Below the pieces are notes generated by a model. It saw only the letters and a list, made by a program, of their open reading frames with translations. It searched no databases and was not told the DNA's origin. Of a stretch of 64,000 nt of DNA, positions 35,418 through 45,693 are shown piece after piece. How positions within the stretch are numbered: position 1 is the first letter of the stretch; every line of letters starts with the position of its first letter. The position numbers were made by a program, and so were the translations under genes. Origin of the DNA: Qipengyuania sp. S6317L1 (GTDB lineage Bacteria; Pseudomonadota; Alphaproteobacteria; Sphingomonadales; Sphingomonadaceae); NCBI RefSeq assembly GCF_023015615.1, contig NZ_JALKAJ010000002.1, forward strand, positions 124,001-188,000. The letters run 5' to 3'.

Positions 35418-36050
35418 TCAGGCACTCATCTGCGGTTCAATCTGTGGCTCCAGTTTGGCTTCGAGCTTGAGACGCACCGCTTCGGCTGCGTGGCGCGCGC
35501 CAAGCTTGTGCATCATATTGGCGCGGTGGATTTCAACCGTGCGAGGGGATATCTCAAGCTCGCGGGCGATCACCTTGTTCGAACTGCCCTCGGCGAGCCA
35601 TTCGAGCACTTCGCGTTCGCGCACCGACAGGCTGGCGATACGGTCGCGCGCTTCGATCATGCGACGGCGGGCTGCGCCGAACACTTCGGCTTCTTTTTCG
35701 ATCCGTGAAAGGCACCTTTCAAACCGATCTGGATCGAGTGGGAGGGAGAGATAATCCAATGCGCCGGCCTTGATAGCCTCGACAATTCGGCCCGGTCGCG
35801 GGTCCGTTTCGACCGCGATCAAGGGCAACCAGATGCCCAATCGGCCGAGCCGGTCGAGGATCATCGACACTCCGCCCTGATCGGGCAGATCGCGCGCGAT
35901 AATGATCCCTTCGCGTGGGGGGTGAATGGATAATTCCGAAATGTCGCCATACACTTCCGAATGGTGGCCCAGGGAAAACCCTATGCGTGCCAATTCAGCG
36001 CGATGACGGCTATTGGAATCGATGAAATGGAGGGTGGCTTTGCGTGACAT
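35418..36050 (-). CDS. FixJ/LuxR-type response regulator with degenerate receiver
   Basis: The 210-residue protein starts at ATG 36050. It has an N-terminal receiver-like fold and a C-terminal LuxR HTH (ASLSVREREVLEWLAEGSSNKVIARELEISPRTVEIHRANMMHKL). The receiver is atypical: the acidic pocket reads FIDSN, the phospho-acceptor position falls on Ala or Arg in IIIARDLP, and the conserved Lys is replaced by Leu in YLSLPLD. It may act without phosphorylation. No sensor kinase is adjacent. Likely a transcriptional regulator with unknown targets. Confidence 0.8.
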   Translation of the reverse strand: MSRKATLHFIDSNSRHRAELARIGFSLGHHSEVYGDISELSIHPPREGIIIARDLPDQGGVSMILDRLGRLGIWLPLIAVETDPRPGRIVEAIKAGALDYLSLPLDPDRFERCLSRIEKEAEVFGAARRRMIEARDRIASLSVREREVLEWLAEGSSNKVIARELEISPRTVEIHRANMMHKLGARHAAEAVRLKLEAKLEPQIEPQMSA

Positions 36051-36279
36051 GCGTATCTTGGTGCAGCCACCACGGTTTGAATTCACGCACCTCTAACGCC
36101 GATATGGAGTCATACTGTCCGTGAAATCCCCAAAACGCTGATTACCCCTATGTATTTTGGTCCAATATCGAGCATTTCATTCCGGAGAAATCCGTGTTCT
36201 GCGAGAAGGACGCCTTGTGATTTACCGGAGTTTGCGAAACGCGTTAACGACGAATCGCAAGAGAAACCGGCGCGATCCG

Positions 36280-37062
36280 CTAAACCGGTTGCCGATCGAG
36301 TTCACCGATCACCGCACTGATTGATTGCGGATCGTAGGTAAAACCGGAATGGGTGCAACGCAGCGGTATGGCGCGATCGCGCTCACCCGGCTTGCCCGCA
36401 GCGCAGCGCGGACCGATTGCGCCATCATTGGCGCTCCAGAAGGCGATTGTCTCTACCGGCGGCTTTTCCGAGGCGTCCGTATCGATGCCCGGCTCATCCA
36501 CGCTTTCGCCCGTGATCACCGAATACAACCGCCAGATATTATTGCTGCGCCGCGAGCCGGAAAAAGGCGAACCCATGGTGATAACCTTGGTAATGCAATC
36601 AGGGTGCAGTTTGGCCAGTTCGCGCGCATAGAGCCCGCCAAGGCTCCAGCCGACAAGGGCCACCTGCCCGCCGCTTTGCTCGCAAACCTGAAGCAACCTG
36701 TCCTCAAGCCCTTGCAACGTTTCCTCGGCGACGCCCCAATTGCGGCCCTGCCCCCAATCCTTGACCGTGTGCCCCGCCTCTTCGAGCAGCTGCGCCATAT
36801 AGCGCATGCGCGAGGGGCCGTGGCCAAAGCCGGGGAACAGGATCACGGTTTGCGGGCGCTCAGCCTTGGGAACCTCGAATCTGCGAACCAGGCGACGGGC
36901 AGGCTCGATCAACAGATCGGCCTCGCCCATGAATTTCAGAAGGCTGGGCTTGCCCATCTCTTCTTCAGCGTAATTACCCGAGGCAAGCTGGATGCGGCGC
37001 GCAAGCTCCGTTTGAGTGAGAGCTGCCCTTGATGAAGCCAGGAAATGTTCGATCTTCGACAT
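36280..37062 (-). CDS. Alpha/beta hydrolase
   Basis: The 260-residue protein from ATG 37062 has an N-terminal helical region and an alpha/beta-hydrolase core: LFPGFGHGPSRMRYMAQLL, the nucleophile elbow VGWSLGGLYAREL (G-W-S-L-G), and a C-terminal TH-SG (RCTHSGFTYDP) with a candidate His. The sequence resembles PGAP1/lipase-like esterases. There is no signal peptide. The substrate is unknown. A TTG nine bases upstream is also possible. Confidence 0.8.
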   Translation of the reverse strand: MSKIEHFLASSRAALTQTELARRIQLASGNYAEEEMGKPSLLKFMGEADLLIEPARRLVRRFEVPKAERPQTVILFPGFGHGPSRMRYMAQLLEEAGHTVKDWGQGRNWGVAEETLQGLEDRLLQVCEQSGGQVALVGWSLGGLYARELAKLHPDCITKVITMGSPFSGSRRSNNIWRLYSVITGESVDEPGIDTDASEKPPVETIAFWSANDGAIGPRCAAGKPGERDRAIPLRCTHSGFTYDPQSISAVIGELDRQPV

Positions 37063-37105
37063 GGCCACCAAAGGCTATAGAGTACGGTTGAACACAGGGT
37101 GAAGT

Positions 37106-37678
37106 TTATTCGGCGCAATCACCCACGCGTTTACCGCCCGCTTTTGCGTTGATCTGCATCGGCCCCATTTCTGATGCGTCCATGGAAATCTTCATCTCCA
37201 TCGAATAGCTTGTCTCGTCATAAGATCCGGTGTTGGTGATCGTCGCCGAGCCCGATTGGGGGTCCTTGCACGTCATCGCCATATCAATCGAGCCGCCGCC
37301 AAATTCGAACTTGGAATATTCGCAATCGGCGGCATCGCTGCCCGAAAACATTTCTGCCGCAGGCTCTTTGGCCTCTTCCTCGGTGATACAGGTGTTGGTC
37401 GTGTTCTTTTGCCCGCGCATCGCGTCCAGCATCGGTCCGATCATACCGCGCGCCTCTGGCGGCAATTGGCTATCATCAAATTCGATATCGACAAACTCGA
37501 CCGTGTTTTCCCACTGACCCGGCGAAAGCGTGAGGTCCGAATTGGCGAGCACGGTTTCAACCTCGTCCTGGGTGATGGTGCCATCACCGTCGGCATCCGC
37601 GGCGGGCTCGCTGCTGCACGCTGCAAGCGCGATTGCTGATGCCAGAGTGGCTGCGCCAGTGAATTTAACGATCGACAT
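37106..37678 (-). CDS. DUF3617 lipoprotein with an EF-hand-like N-terminus
   Basis: The 190-residue protein has a lipoprotein signal (LASAIALAAC) and then DADGDGTITQDEVE, which fits an EF-hand calcium loop (D-x-D-x-D-G-x-I-x-x-x-E). The DUF3617 part follows: LSPGQWENTVEFVDIEF, TNTCITEEEAKEP, YSKFEFGGGSIDMAMTC, TNTGSYDETSYSMEMKI. Four cysteines outside the lipobox may form disulfides. Proteins of this family are periplasmic and of unknown function. Confidence 0.78.
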   Translation of the reverse strand: MSIVKFTGAATLASAIALAACSSEPAADADGDGTITQDEVETVLANSDLTLSPGQWENTVEFVDIEFDDSQLPPEARGMIGPMLDAMRGQKNTTNTCITEEEAKEPAAEMFSGSDAADCEYSKFEFGGGSIDMAMTCKDPQSGSATITNTGSYDETSYSMEMKISMDASEMGPMQINAKAGGKRVGDCAE

Positions 37679-37771
37679 TTCGGATAATTCCTTCCCTCAT
37701 TGCATGTCCGGCAGGGATAGTGCCCTCATCAACGCTTCACAAGCGGCATGTCGCGTCCCATATCTGTGCTC

Positions 37772-39967
37772 ATGAGCGAGCTAGTCATAAGACGCGGGCT
37801 GGAAGAGCCTGAAACCGGCGAAGATTTCACCCCGCACCGCCCGGCCCGACCTGAAAAGTCGATGCCGGGCAAGCCCTTCAAGCTTGTCTCCGATTACAAG
37901 CCCGCAGGCGACCAGCCCACCGCGATTGCGGAACTTGTCGCGGGCACGAAAGAGGGCGAGCAGACGCAAACGCTTCTGGGTGTCACAGGGTCAGGCAAGA
38001 CCTTCACCATGGCGAGCGTCATTCAGGAGTTACAGCGCCCTGCCCTGATCCTTGCGCCCAACAAGATTCTCGCAGCTCAACTCTACGGCGAGATGAAGAG
38101 CTTCTTCCCGGAGAACGCGGTCGAGTATTTCGTCAGCTATTACGACTATTACCAGCCCGAAGCCTATGTCCCGCGCTCCGACACCTACATCGAGAAGGAG
38201 TCGAGCGTTAACGAGGCCATCGACCGCATGCGCCACTCGGCAACCCGCGCACTTCTGGAACGCGACGACGTGATCATAGTCGCGTCGGTTTCATGCCTTT
38301 ACGGTATCGGCTCGGTCGAAACCTATTCGGCGATGATTTTCGATATCAAGAAGGATGAGAGCGTCGATCAGCGCGAGCTTATCCGCAAGCTCGTTGCGCT
38401 TCAGTACAAGCGCAATGATGCCGCCTTCACGCGCGGGTGCTTCCGCGTTCGCGGAGACAATCTGGAGCTTTTCCCGAGCCACTATGAAGACATGGCATGG
38501 CGTATCAGCTTTTTCGGTGATGAGATTGAAGAGATAGCGGAATTTGACCCGTTGACGGGAAAGACCGGCGCGAAACTCGACAAGGTGCGGGTCTATGCAA
38601 ACTCGCACTATGTGACGCCGGGCCCGACGATGAAACAGGCGAGCGAGGCGATCAAATTCGAACTGGCCGAGCGTTTGAAAGAGCTTGAGGCAGAGGGCAA
38701 ACTCCTTGAGCACCAACGCCTCGAACAGCGCACCCATTTCGATCTTGAGATGATTGCGGCAACGGGTTCGTGCAACGGGATCGAGAATTATTCGAGGTTC
38801 CTCACCGGACGCCTTCCGGGTGAGCCACCCCCCACCCTGTTTGAATACCTGCCCGAAAACGCATTGCTTTTCGTCGATGAAAGCCACCAGACCGTGCCAC
38901 AAATCGGCGCGATGGCAAGAGGCGACCACCGCCGCAAGATCACGCTGGCCGAATACGGTTTCCGCCTGCCAAGCTGCATCGACAACCGCCCTTTGCGCTT
39001 CAACGAATGGGACGCGATGCGCCCGCAGACATTTTGCGTCTCGGCCACTCCGGGTCCGTGGGAGATGGAGCAGACCGGCGGCGTGTTTGCAGAACAGGTC
39101 ATCCGTCCCACCGGCCTTATCGACCCACCTGTCGAAATCCGCCCGGTCGAAGATCAGGTGCAGGACTGCATCCAGGAATGCCTTGCAACGGCCAAAAAGG
39201 GCTATCGCACGCTCGTCACCACCTTGACCAAGCGCATGGCAGAAGACCTCACCGAGTTCATGCACGAGGCAGGTGTAAAGGTGCGCTACATGCACTCCGA
39301 CGTCGAGACGCTAGAGCGCATCGAGCTTATCCGTGACCTTCGCATGGGGGTCTATGACGTGCTGATCGGCATCAACCTGCTTCGCGAGGGGCTCGATATC
39401 CCTGAATGTGGCCTCGTGTGCATACTCGACGCTGACAAGGAGGGCTTCCTTCGCTCAGAGACGAGCCTTGTCCAGACTATCGGCCGCGCGGCACGTAACG
39501 TTGATGGCCGCGTGATCCTCTATGCCGACCGCATCACCGGCAGCATGGAGCGCGCGATGGCCGAAACCGACCGCCGCCGCGAAAGGCAGAAGGCCTTTAA
39601 CGAAGAGCACGGCATCACCCCGCAAACGATCAAGCGCGACATTGCCGACATCGTTGCGCACACCGCATCGCAGGACGGCGTCACGGTCGATACGGGCGAT
39701 GACGAGGTCAACAACCTCGTCGGCCACAACCTTCGCAGCTATATCGAAGACCTCGAAAAACGGATGCGCAACGCCGCGGCGAACCTTGAGTTTGAGGAAG
39801 CGGGCCGATTGCGCGATGAAATCCGTCGGCTTGAGAATGACGAGCTGGGCCTTCCTGACGAGCAGAAGAAAGCGCCGCGCGTTGGCCGTTCGAACGAGGG
39901 CAAGCCGGGCACGCGCAAGACCCGTTACGGCAAGACACGCTACAAGAAGATGGGCGGGAAACCTTGA
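37772..39967 (+). CDS. uvrB: Excinuclease ABC subunit B
   Basis: UvrB verifies DNA damage delivered by UvrA and positions UvrC for incision. I take ATG 37772 (731 aa); ATG 37748 would add eight residues. The N-terminus is 30-40 residues longer than E. coli UvrB. Motifs are Walker A GVTGSGKT, the beta-hairpin [23 protein letters not shown] region, DESH in [45 protein letters not shown] and a C-terminal UVR/UvrC-binding helix ([18 protein letters not shown]). It overlaps the next gene by TTGA. Confidence 0.96.
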   Translation: MSELVIRRGLEEPETGEDFTPHRPARPEKSMPGKPFKLVSDYKPAGDQPTAIAELVAGTKEGEQTQTLLGVTGSGKTFTMASVIQELQRPALILAPNKILAAQLYGEMKSFFPENAVEYFVSYYDYYQPEAYVPRSDTYIEKESSVNEAIDRMRHSATRALLERDDVIIVASVSCLYGIGSVETYSAMIFDIKKDESVDQRELIRKLVALQYKRNDAAFTRGCFRVRGDNLELFPSHYEDMAWRISFFGDEIEEIAEFDPLTGKTGAKLDKVRVYANSHYVTPGPTMKQASEAIKFELAERLKELEAEGKLLEHQRLEQRTHFDLEMIAATGSCNGIENYSRFLTGRLPGEPPPTLFEYLPENALLFVDESHQTVPQIGAMARGDHRRKITLAEYGFRLPSCIDNRPLRFNEWDAMRPQTFCVSATPGPWEMEQTGGVFAEQVIRPTGLIDPPVEIRPVEDQVQDCIQECLATAKKGYRTLVTTLTKRMAEDLTEFMHEAGVKVRYMHSDVETLERIELIRDLRMGVYDVLIGINLLREGLDIPECGLVCILDADKEGFLRSETSLVQTIGRAARNVDGRVILYADRITGSMERAMAETDRRRERQKAFNEEHGITPQTIKRDIADIVAHTASQDGVTVDTGDDEVNNLVGHNLRSYIEDLEKRMRNAAANLEFEEAGRLRDEIRRLENDELGLPDEQKKAPRVGRSNEGKPGTRKTRYGKTRYKKMGGKP

Positions 39968-40539
39968 GGACAATCGCCCTTCTCCCGCTCCTGGCCCTGG
40001 CCGCGTGCAAGCCACCTCCGACCGATGCGGATATGGTGCGCGAGGTGGAATTGGAAAACTTCGCCTCTGCCCCTCTGCCCTCGCCCGATGCCACAGGCGC
40101 GCTATGGGCGGTGAGCCAGCGGTCGGAGAGCCGTCTTATCTACGGCGTGCCGAGCGAACCTGCGCTCTTGGCGCTGGAATGTCTGGGGTCATCCATTCAG
40201 ATCATCCGCCATTCGCCCGCTGACGAGGGTGCAGGAGCGATGCTGGCGATGGTTGGCAATGGCCATATCGGGCGGCTTCCCGTTGATGCGACCAGAGTGA
40301 CTGGGCGCTACTTCTGGGTCGGTGAAGAACCTGCATCAAGCGATGTGTGGGAGCCTCTCGCCGGTTCGCGCGAATTGATCGCGACGGTTCCGGGTGCTGG
40401 CACGGTGGAGCTTCACGCAAGCCCTCTTCCCGGCGCGCTTATCAGGGCCTGTCGCAGCGGCGAAGCGTTTGATCCTGCATCGCCCGACAAGCCCGAACAA
40501 CCAGAAGAAGAACCCGCACCGCTACCGCTCGCGGGCTAA
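39964..40539 (+). CDS. Hypothetical lipoprotein
   Basis: The 191-residue protein starts with TTG 39964, overlapping the uvrB stop as TTGA. The signal peptide ends in lipobox LAAC ([13 protein letters not shown]). The mature part is beta-rich, with a proline- and glutamate-rich C-terminus ([18 protein letters not shown]). I do not recognise the family. Its stop codon overlaps the convergent dsbD-like stop by four bases. Confidence 0.65.
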   Translation: MRTIALLPLLALAACKPPPTDADMVREVELENFASAPLPSPDATGALWAVSQRSESRLIYGVPSEPALLALECLGSSIQIIRHSPADEGAGAMLAMVGNGHIGRLPVDATRVTGRYFWVGEEPASSDVWEPLAGSRELIATVPGAGTVELHASPLPGALIRACRSGEAFDPASPDKPEQPEEEPAPLPLAG

Positions 40540-42692
40540 CGATTTCTTCGGGCACGTTCGGTCAGCATGTCGGGGGTCAGAACCTGCGGCAATTGCTCCG
40601 CCTCTTCTCCGGGTTCATACCACAGATAAAGCGGCACGCCTGCTGCGCCCTGCTCGGTCAGGAACTGAGTGATCTCTTCATCGCGCACGGTCCAGTCGCC
40701 GACAATGGCCACCACGCCCGCGTTTTGGAAAGCCTCGGCGGTCGCCTCGCGCTCGATAGCGACGCTTTCGTTGACCTTGCAGGTCACGCACCAATCGGCG
40801 GTAAACCACACGAAGACCGGCTGTCCGCTGGCGCGCGCCTCGGCGAGTGTCTCACGACTGAAGGCTTTGGGTTCGAGCAGGGATGCGGAAAGGTCGCGGG
40901 CCTCCGGCGCGTAGGAGCTTGGCAGCGCGAACGCACCGAAAATGAGGAACGGTGCGGCAATAAGGCCAAAGGCCGGCCATGCCATCTTGCCTGCCTGTTG
41001 CAGCCGTCCGACCACGAACAGCGCGAGCACGATGCCGAACAGCATCACCAGTGCAAACAGGCCAAACCCGCGCCCGCCAAGCTGCACCGTCAGCCAAATG
41101 AGAGCCATTGCGGTCAGCCCCATCGGGATCGCCATCGCGCGGCGGAAGGTGTTCATCCACGGCCCCGGCTTTGGCAGTCGCTTTCGAAGCGCCGGGCTAA
41201 ATCCGATTACAAGAAACGGCAGCGCAAGACCCAGCCCCAGCGTCGCAAATAGCATCAATGCAAGCGGCGTCGGCAAAAGAAGCGCGGCTCCCAAGGCAGC
41301 GGCCATGAACGGGCCGGTGCACGGCGTTGCAGCGACAGCGGCGAGCAGGCCGGTGGCAAAGGCGCCCCGAACACCCGAGCGCCCTTGCCCACTGCCGGTG
41401 TCGACGCTGGGCAGCTCGAATATGCCTGCAAAGTTCATCGTGATGACGGTCGCCAGCACCAGGAGCAGCACGACCACAGTGGGGCTTTGCAACTGGAACG
41501 CCCAGCCCACCTGCTCGCCCGCAGCCCGAAGCGCGAGCATCACACCGCCCAGCGCCACACAGGCAAGCACCACGCCAGCGGTGTAGGCCAATCCTTCTGC
41601 CTTGGCTTTTTGCTCGCTCCCGCCAGCGCGGGCCAGCGATAGCGCCTTGAGGCTGAGGATCGGGAAAACACACGGCATGACATTGAGAATGAGCCCGCCA
41701 AGGAGCGCGCCCAAAATCAAAGTCCAAAGCGGGGGCGTGACACCATCGGCGCTGTTCATGGTGACGATGCGCTCACCACCGATGGCAACCTCTCCTGCCT
41801 GTGCCACGAAACGCACGCCTGTCTCACTGCCGAAGGACAAGATACCCTCGACCCTGTCAGCTTCACCTGTGCCAAATTCGCTCAGGGGGATTTCGACCAC
41901 CAATCGGTCGCCATCGCGCCAAAAGTATTGGAACGGGGCATAATCGACCAGCTGCGTGTTCGCGATGAAGACGTAAGGGTCGGAAAGCCTGACGCTTTGA
42001 GGAAGCGGGATACCAAGGCGCACAACCTCGCCATCGGTTGCAAAACGTGCCGCTGCATCCAGCATGGGCGCCACCTGCGCACGCCATTTGGCAAAGTCAC
42101 CGCCCGATGTGCCGATCTGGCCCGCGTTCAAGACCGCACCTTGCGGCACGCAGATCTCATCGGTGCAGGCAAGATATTCGACCACTCCGGTCACTTGCGG
42201 CACGCCCTCGATCACTGCACCCGCTGGCACTTCGACAGGCACGAGAACCGCATATTCGCCCTCGTAAATGTGGTTCATCAGATCGGCGATGAGCAGCCGT
42301 TTGGGCACCGGATACAGCGGGTCGCCCGCCTCCCAACCTTGCGGCAGATCAAGCGTAAGTTGCATCCCCAGCCCGGCATCGCCCGGATTTTCCCAATAGC
42401 CATGCCATTCGGGCGCGCTTGGCGTGAAGCGCAGGGCCAGCATCCATGTCCCGCCAGCCTGCGGAGCCCCGTCGGCAAACAAATCGACCGAAATGCGTTC
42501 ATCGCCGGCCCGCTCAATCCGCGTGAGCGCGCGCTCCCGCTCTGCGTCCGTATCTTGCGCAAACGCCGCAACGGGAAGCAGGAACAACGCCGCAAGCGCG
42601 AGCAGAAACGCATTTACCCATGCGCCCCGCACAAGATAGGATGCAGCGAATGTCACGGAGTTTGGCTTGCCTCTCAAAAGGTGGTCGACCAT
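40536..42692 (-). CDS. dsbD: Thiol:disulfide interchange protein, DsbD type
   Basis: DsbD moves electrons from cytoplasmic thioredoxin to the periplasm. The 718-residue protein from ATG 42692 has a signal peptide, an N-terminal immunoglobulin-like domain (with EYLACTDEICVPQG, a Cys pair), an eight-helix core with the redox cysteines MPCVFPILSLKAL and TPCTGPFM, and a C-terminal thioredoxin domain with FTADWCVTCKVNE. It is larger than E. coli DsbD and may serve cytochrome c or copper-stress pathways. Its stop overlaps that of the lipoprotein gene. Confidence 0.9.
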   Translation of the reverse strand: MVDHLLRGKPNSVTFAASYLVRGAWVNAFLLALAALFLLPVAAFAQDTDAERERALTRIERAGDERISVDLFADGAPQAGGTWMLALRFTPSAPEWHGYWENPGDAGLGMQLTLDLPQGWEAGDPLYPVPKRLLIADLMNHIYEGEYAVLVPVEVPAGAVIEGVPQVTGVVEYLACTDEICVPQGAVLNAGQIGTSGGDFAKWRAQVAPMLDAAARFATDGEVVRLGIPLPQSVRLSDPYVFIANTQLVDYAPFQYFWRDGDRLVVEIPLSEFGTGEADRVEGILSFGSETGVRFVAQAGEVAIGGERIVTMNSADGVTPPLWTLILGALLGGLILNVMPCVFPILSLKALSLARAGGSEQKAKAEGLAYTAGVVLACVALGGVMLALRAAGEQVGWAFQLQSPTVVVLLLVLATVITMNFAGIFELPSVDTGSGQGRSGVRGAFATGLLAAVAATPCTGPFMAAALGAALLLPTPLALMLFATLGLGLALPFLVIGFSPALRKRLPKPGPWMNTFRRAMAIPMGLTAMALIWLTVQLGGRGFGLFALVMLFGIVLALFVVGRLQQAGKMAWPAFGLIAAPFLIFGAFALPSSYAPEARDLSASLLEPKAFSRETLAEARASGQPVFVWFTADWCVTCKVNESVAIEREATAEAFQNAGVVAIVGDWTVRDEEITQFLTEQGAAGVPLYLWYEPGEEAEQLPQVLTPDMLTERARRNR

Positions 42693-42755
42693 GGTAGTCC
42701 CTAGCGAGGTAAATAGTCTTCGCAAGAGCCACTTGAAGAGTTACACGAAGGCGCA

Positions 42756-43985
42756 ATGAGCACATCAGCAGAAAACGAAACCCGCGATCTCCTCATTCTG
42801 GGAGGCGGCCTTGTCGGCATGGCGCTCGCGCTTGCAGCCGCGAAACAAGGCATTTCGAGCCATGTGATCGACCGCGCGGACCCGGCTGAACTCACCAAGG
42901 AAGGGTTCGATGATCGCGCAACGGCGATCTCGACCGCGAGTTGGCACCTGTTCGAAAACATCGGGATTGCCGAATATCTTGAACCCTTCGCCTGTGACAT
43001 CGCGAGCATTGCGGTGACCGACCAGAACAAGCCGGGGCGTCTCGATTTCACGCCTGAACCGCACGAAGGCACATTGGGGCGGATGTTCCCGAACCGGCGC
43101 TTGCGCCTGGCGCTTTTTGAAGCGGCGGCAGAGGAGCCGTTGATCCATTGGGTGTCCAGGGCCGAAATCGCAGAGCGTCAGCGCAGCGAATTTGGCGTTG
43201 CCGCCGTTCTTGAGGATGGTCGCAAATTGAAAGGCCGCCTGATGATTGCAGCCGAAGGGCGGCAATCGCCCACACGCGACGGCGCAGGCATTACGATTGC
43301 CAAATGGGATTACAAACACCGCGCGATCATCGCCGGCCTCACCCATTCCAAACCGCATGGCAATGTCGCATGGGAAATCTTCTATCCCGCAGGGCCATTC
43401 GCGCTGCTGCCGATGAACGACGATGCCGACGGCACCCACCGCTCCAGCCTTGTCTGGACGGTGTCGGAGCAAGACGGCCGGGGCGTCACCAAGCTTGGCG
43501 AGCGCGCCTTCATCGCCGAGGTGCAAAAGCGCATGGGCGATATTCTGGGCGAAGTGACCAGCGTGGGCGCGCGCTCAAGCTGGCCTTTGGGCTTTCACCA
43601 CACCGCGAAAATCACCGGCGAGCGTTTGGCTCTGATCGGCGATGCGGCGCACGGTATTCACCCGATCGCAGGCCAGGGGCTCAACCTGGGCCTGCGCGAT
43701 GTGGGCGCGCTTGTGCAAGTGCTTGTCGAAGGGGCGCGGATCGGGCTTGATCCGGGCGATCCGGAGCTGCTCAAGCGGTATGAGACATGGCGCGGGCTCG
43801 ACAGTTTCATGGTCGCATTGGCCACCGATGGCCTTACACGGCTTTTCGGCGTGCCCACTGGTGCGGCGAGCGCGGTGCGGCGCCTTGGCATGGCGGCAGT
43901 ACAGCGCACGCCGCTTCTCAAGACCTTCTTCATGGATGAAGCGCGCGGCGTTTCTGGCGATTTGCCGGAACTGCTGAAGGCGTAA
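42756..43985 (+). CDS. UbiH/Coq6-family FAD monooxygenase
   Basis: The 409-residue flavin monooxygenase has the family marks: ILGGGLVGMALALAAAKQG (ADP-binding), DDRATAIS (UbiH/UbiF/Coq6 signature), a DG-type motif, and ALIGDAAHGIHPIAGQGLNLGLRD (FAD-binding). Family members hydroxylate the aromatic ring of ubiquinone intermediates. Which position it hydroxylates cannot be told from sequence; alphaproteobacteria often use UbiL or UbiM paralogues. Confidence 0.87.
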   Translation: MSTSAENETRDLLILGGGLVGMALALAAAKQGISSHVIDRADPAELTKEGFDDRATAISTASWHLFENIGIAEYLEPFACDIASIAVTDQNKPGRLDFTPEPHEGTLGRMFPNRRLRLALFEAAAEEPLIHWVSRAEIAERQRSEFGVAAVLEDGRKLKGRLMIAAEGRQSPTRDGAGITIAKWDYKHRAIIAGLTHSKPHGNVAWEIFYPAGPFALLPMNDDADGTHRSSLVWTVSEQDGRGVTKLGERAFIAEVQKRMGDILGEVTSVGARSSWPLGFHHTAKITGERLALIGDAAHGIHPIAGQGLNLGLRDVGALVQVLVEGARIGLDPGDPELLKRYETWRGLDSFMVALATDGLTRLFGVPTGAASAVRRLGMAAVQRTPLLKTFFMDEARGVSGDLPELLKA

Positions 43986-43988
43986 AGC

Positions 43989-44933
43989 CTATTGCTCGCG
44001 GTCAATCGGGCTTGGCTGACCCACCACATTGCCAGCGCCATCGCGAAGCCCGCTCTGGTCCAGCACGGCGGCGGTTTCGATCACCTCAAGCGCTTCCATC
44101 GCGGATTTGTAACGCTCGGCATCGGCAATCCACGCCTGCGCTTGCGCTGCGCCCGGCATACCCTTGATCTCGTCAATCGCGTTTTGATAGCGCCCCTGTT
44201 CCAAGGCGATGCGCGCCCTTTCCAGCCGCAATTCGGGCTGAGGCGAAGGGGTGCTTTCGCGCCGTACGACGAATAATTCGCTGAACTCGCGCTGGATCCG
44301 GTCCCAGCTGACGCCTTCTTCCTGCTTCACCAATTGCGGTCCCAATCCGTCGAGCCGCGCCGTAAGGTTGTCGATGCGCAAGGGATCGCGGCTGAAGCTG
44401 ATGATTGTGCTCACCGCATTGGGCCATTGGTCGGCAAATCGCAGGCGCAATTGATCGGCGAGATAGCCAAGCTCCGCGCCGCGTTCGACCGCGCGCCGTG
44501 TGGCGAAAGCGATCAGCAAACCTTCCGCGCGCGCCGCGTTACCGGCGGCCGCCTGCGCTTGAAGGTCGAGACGCGCGAGGCGCTGTTCGGCCGCAGCGAG
44601 GCGCTGGTCTATGCCGCCTTGTTGATCGACAACGCCGCGCACAACTTCGGCTGCGCCCTCGGTGTCGCCGTCTTCGAGAGCAGCGACCGCTTCGGCCAAC
44701 GGCGTAGGTGATGCCGACGCGGCAGGGGTTGCGGGCGGCTCTCCGTCAACCTGCTGTGCAGCGGGCAGTTCGGGCACGGCGGGCGCAGCGACAGCCGCAG
44801 GCTCGTCCGACTGGTAGTTGTACCAAACAACATAGCCGACAAGCGCGCCGCCAAATCCGAAAGAGGCCATTGCAGCGAACAAAAACCGCCCCGTCGAGGC
44901 TGGTTTTCTGCGGCTGCCAAATTTTGAGTCCAT
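43989..44933 (-). CDS. Membrane-anchored coiled-coil protein downstream of hemD
   Basis: The 314-residue protein starts at ATG 44933. It has one transmembrane helix (FLFAAMASFGFGGALVGYVVWY), an alanine/proline-rich linker, a helical coiled segment (GGIDQRLAAAEQRLARLDLQAQAAAGNAARAEGLL) and a C-terminal helical region (LRLERARIALEQGRYQNAIDEIKGMPGAAQAQAWIADAERY). Such mitofilin/HemX-like proteins often follow hemD in alphaproteobacteria. The function is uncertain. It starts 72 bases after hemD's stop. Confidence 0.72.
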   Translation of the reverse strand: MDSKFGSRRKPASTGRFLFAAMASFGFGGALVGYVVWYNYQSDEPAAVAAPAVPELPAAQQVDGEPPATPAASASPTPLAEAVAALEDGDTEGAAEVVRGVVDQQGGIDQRLAAAEQRLARLDLQAQAAAGNAARAEGLLIAFATRRAVERGAELGYLADQLRLRFADQWPNAVSTIISFSRDPLRIDNLTARLDGLGPQLVKQEEGVSWDRIQREFSELFVVRRESTPSPQPELRLERARIALEQGRYQNAIDEIKGMPGAAQAQAWIADAERYKSAMEALEVIETAAVLDQSGLRDGAGNVVGQPSPIDREQ

Positions 44934-45005
44934 ACCAAGATTACCTTGCGTGCCCGTTCTTACGATTTCTCCTACCCTCACGGAGAACATGCGGGTTTGT
45001 TACAT

Positions 45006-45683
45006 CTATATGCACATGGCTTGCGCCAATTCCAACATTGCACGGTCATTTGGGGCAGGAGAAACGTGGATATTCGCCCACCCTGTACCCGCAGCATCGG
45101 CCACACGTGGGCCAATCACGACGAGGTCGATGCGCGCACGGTGGAGCGCGAGGCGCCTCGCTTCGGCATCAAACTGGCGCGCTGCGGCGGCCGAATGGAG
45201 GAGCACGGTAAGCCCCAGATCCTGAAGCGCGCGCATGGGTTCGGGAAGTTCGAGAGGGACCGCTTCATAGGTGACGGCGGTCAGGACGGTGACGCCTTCG
45301 GGAGCGTGAAGCGGCACGTGTTCCGCGCCCGCCAGCCGCAGGAGCCGCGTTCCGGAAGGCACGTCGCCCAGCACATTTTGCAATCCGCCCGTGCCAACAT
45401 CGGCGACTGCAAACCCCGCCGCGCGCGCTGCGTCTGCTGTGGTGGCGCCAACGGCATAGACGGGTTTGCCGGTGAGCTTAGAAAGAGCCTCGCCCGCATG
45501 GCGAAAGACATTGGCGCTACCGATGAGAAGCGCGTCGACCTGGGCCGGGTCGGGACATTCCCAGCGAACCGCGCGGATTTCGAACAAAGGATAGCCAACC
45601 GCGTTGAGCCCCATCTCCTCAGCTGCACGAAGCGTTGCGCCAAGACCGGGCTCAGGGCGAACCACAAGGATCATGCCGCCCAT
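45006..45683 (-). CDS. hemD: Uroporphyrinogen-III synthase
   Basis: HemD cyclises hydroxymethylbilane with inversion of ring D to uroporphyrinogen III. The sequence is divergent as is usual for the family: ILVVRPEPGLGATLRAAEEMGLNAVGYPLFEI at the start, LIGSANVFRHAG, KPVYAVGATTADAARAAGF, LLRLAGAEHV and TVLLHSAAAARQF. I start at ATG 45683; ATG 45674 or an upstream start overlapping hemC is possible. Position directly after hemC supports the call. Confidence 0.85.
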   Translation of the reverse strand: MGGMILVVRPEPGLGATLRAAEEMGLNAVGYPLFEIRAVRWECPDPAQVDALLIGSANVFRHAGEALSKLTGKPVYAVGATTADAARAAGFAVADVGTGGLQNVLGDVPSGTRLLRLAGAEHVPLHAPEGVTVLTAVTYEAVPLELPEPMRALQDLGLTVLLHSAAAARQFDAEARRLALHRARIDLVVIGPRVADAAGTGWANIHVSPAPNDRAMLELAQAMCI

Positions 45684-45693
45684 CAACGCAGCC

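Noticed and set aside
37679-37771. LexA (SOS) box upstream of uvrB
   Set aside because: No GTTC-N7-GTTC or GAAC-N7-GAAC was seen in the gap, so SOS control cannot be claimed.
38291-39295. Minus-strand frame of 334 codons opposite uvrB
   Set aside because: uvrB is unambiguous; the frame lacks a plausible start and domain.
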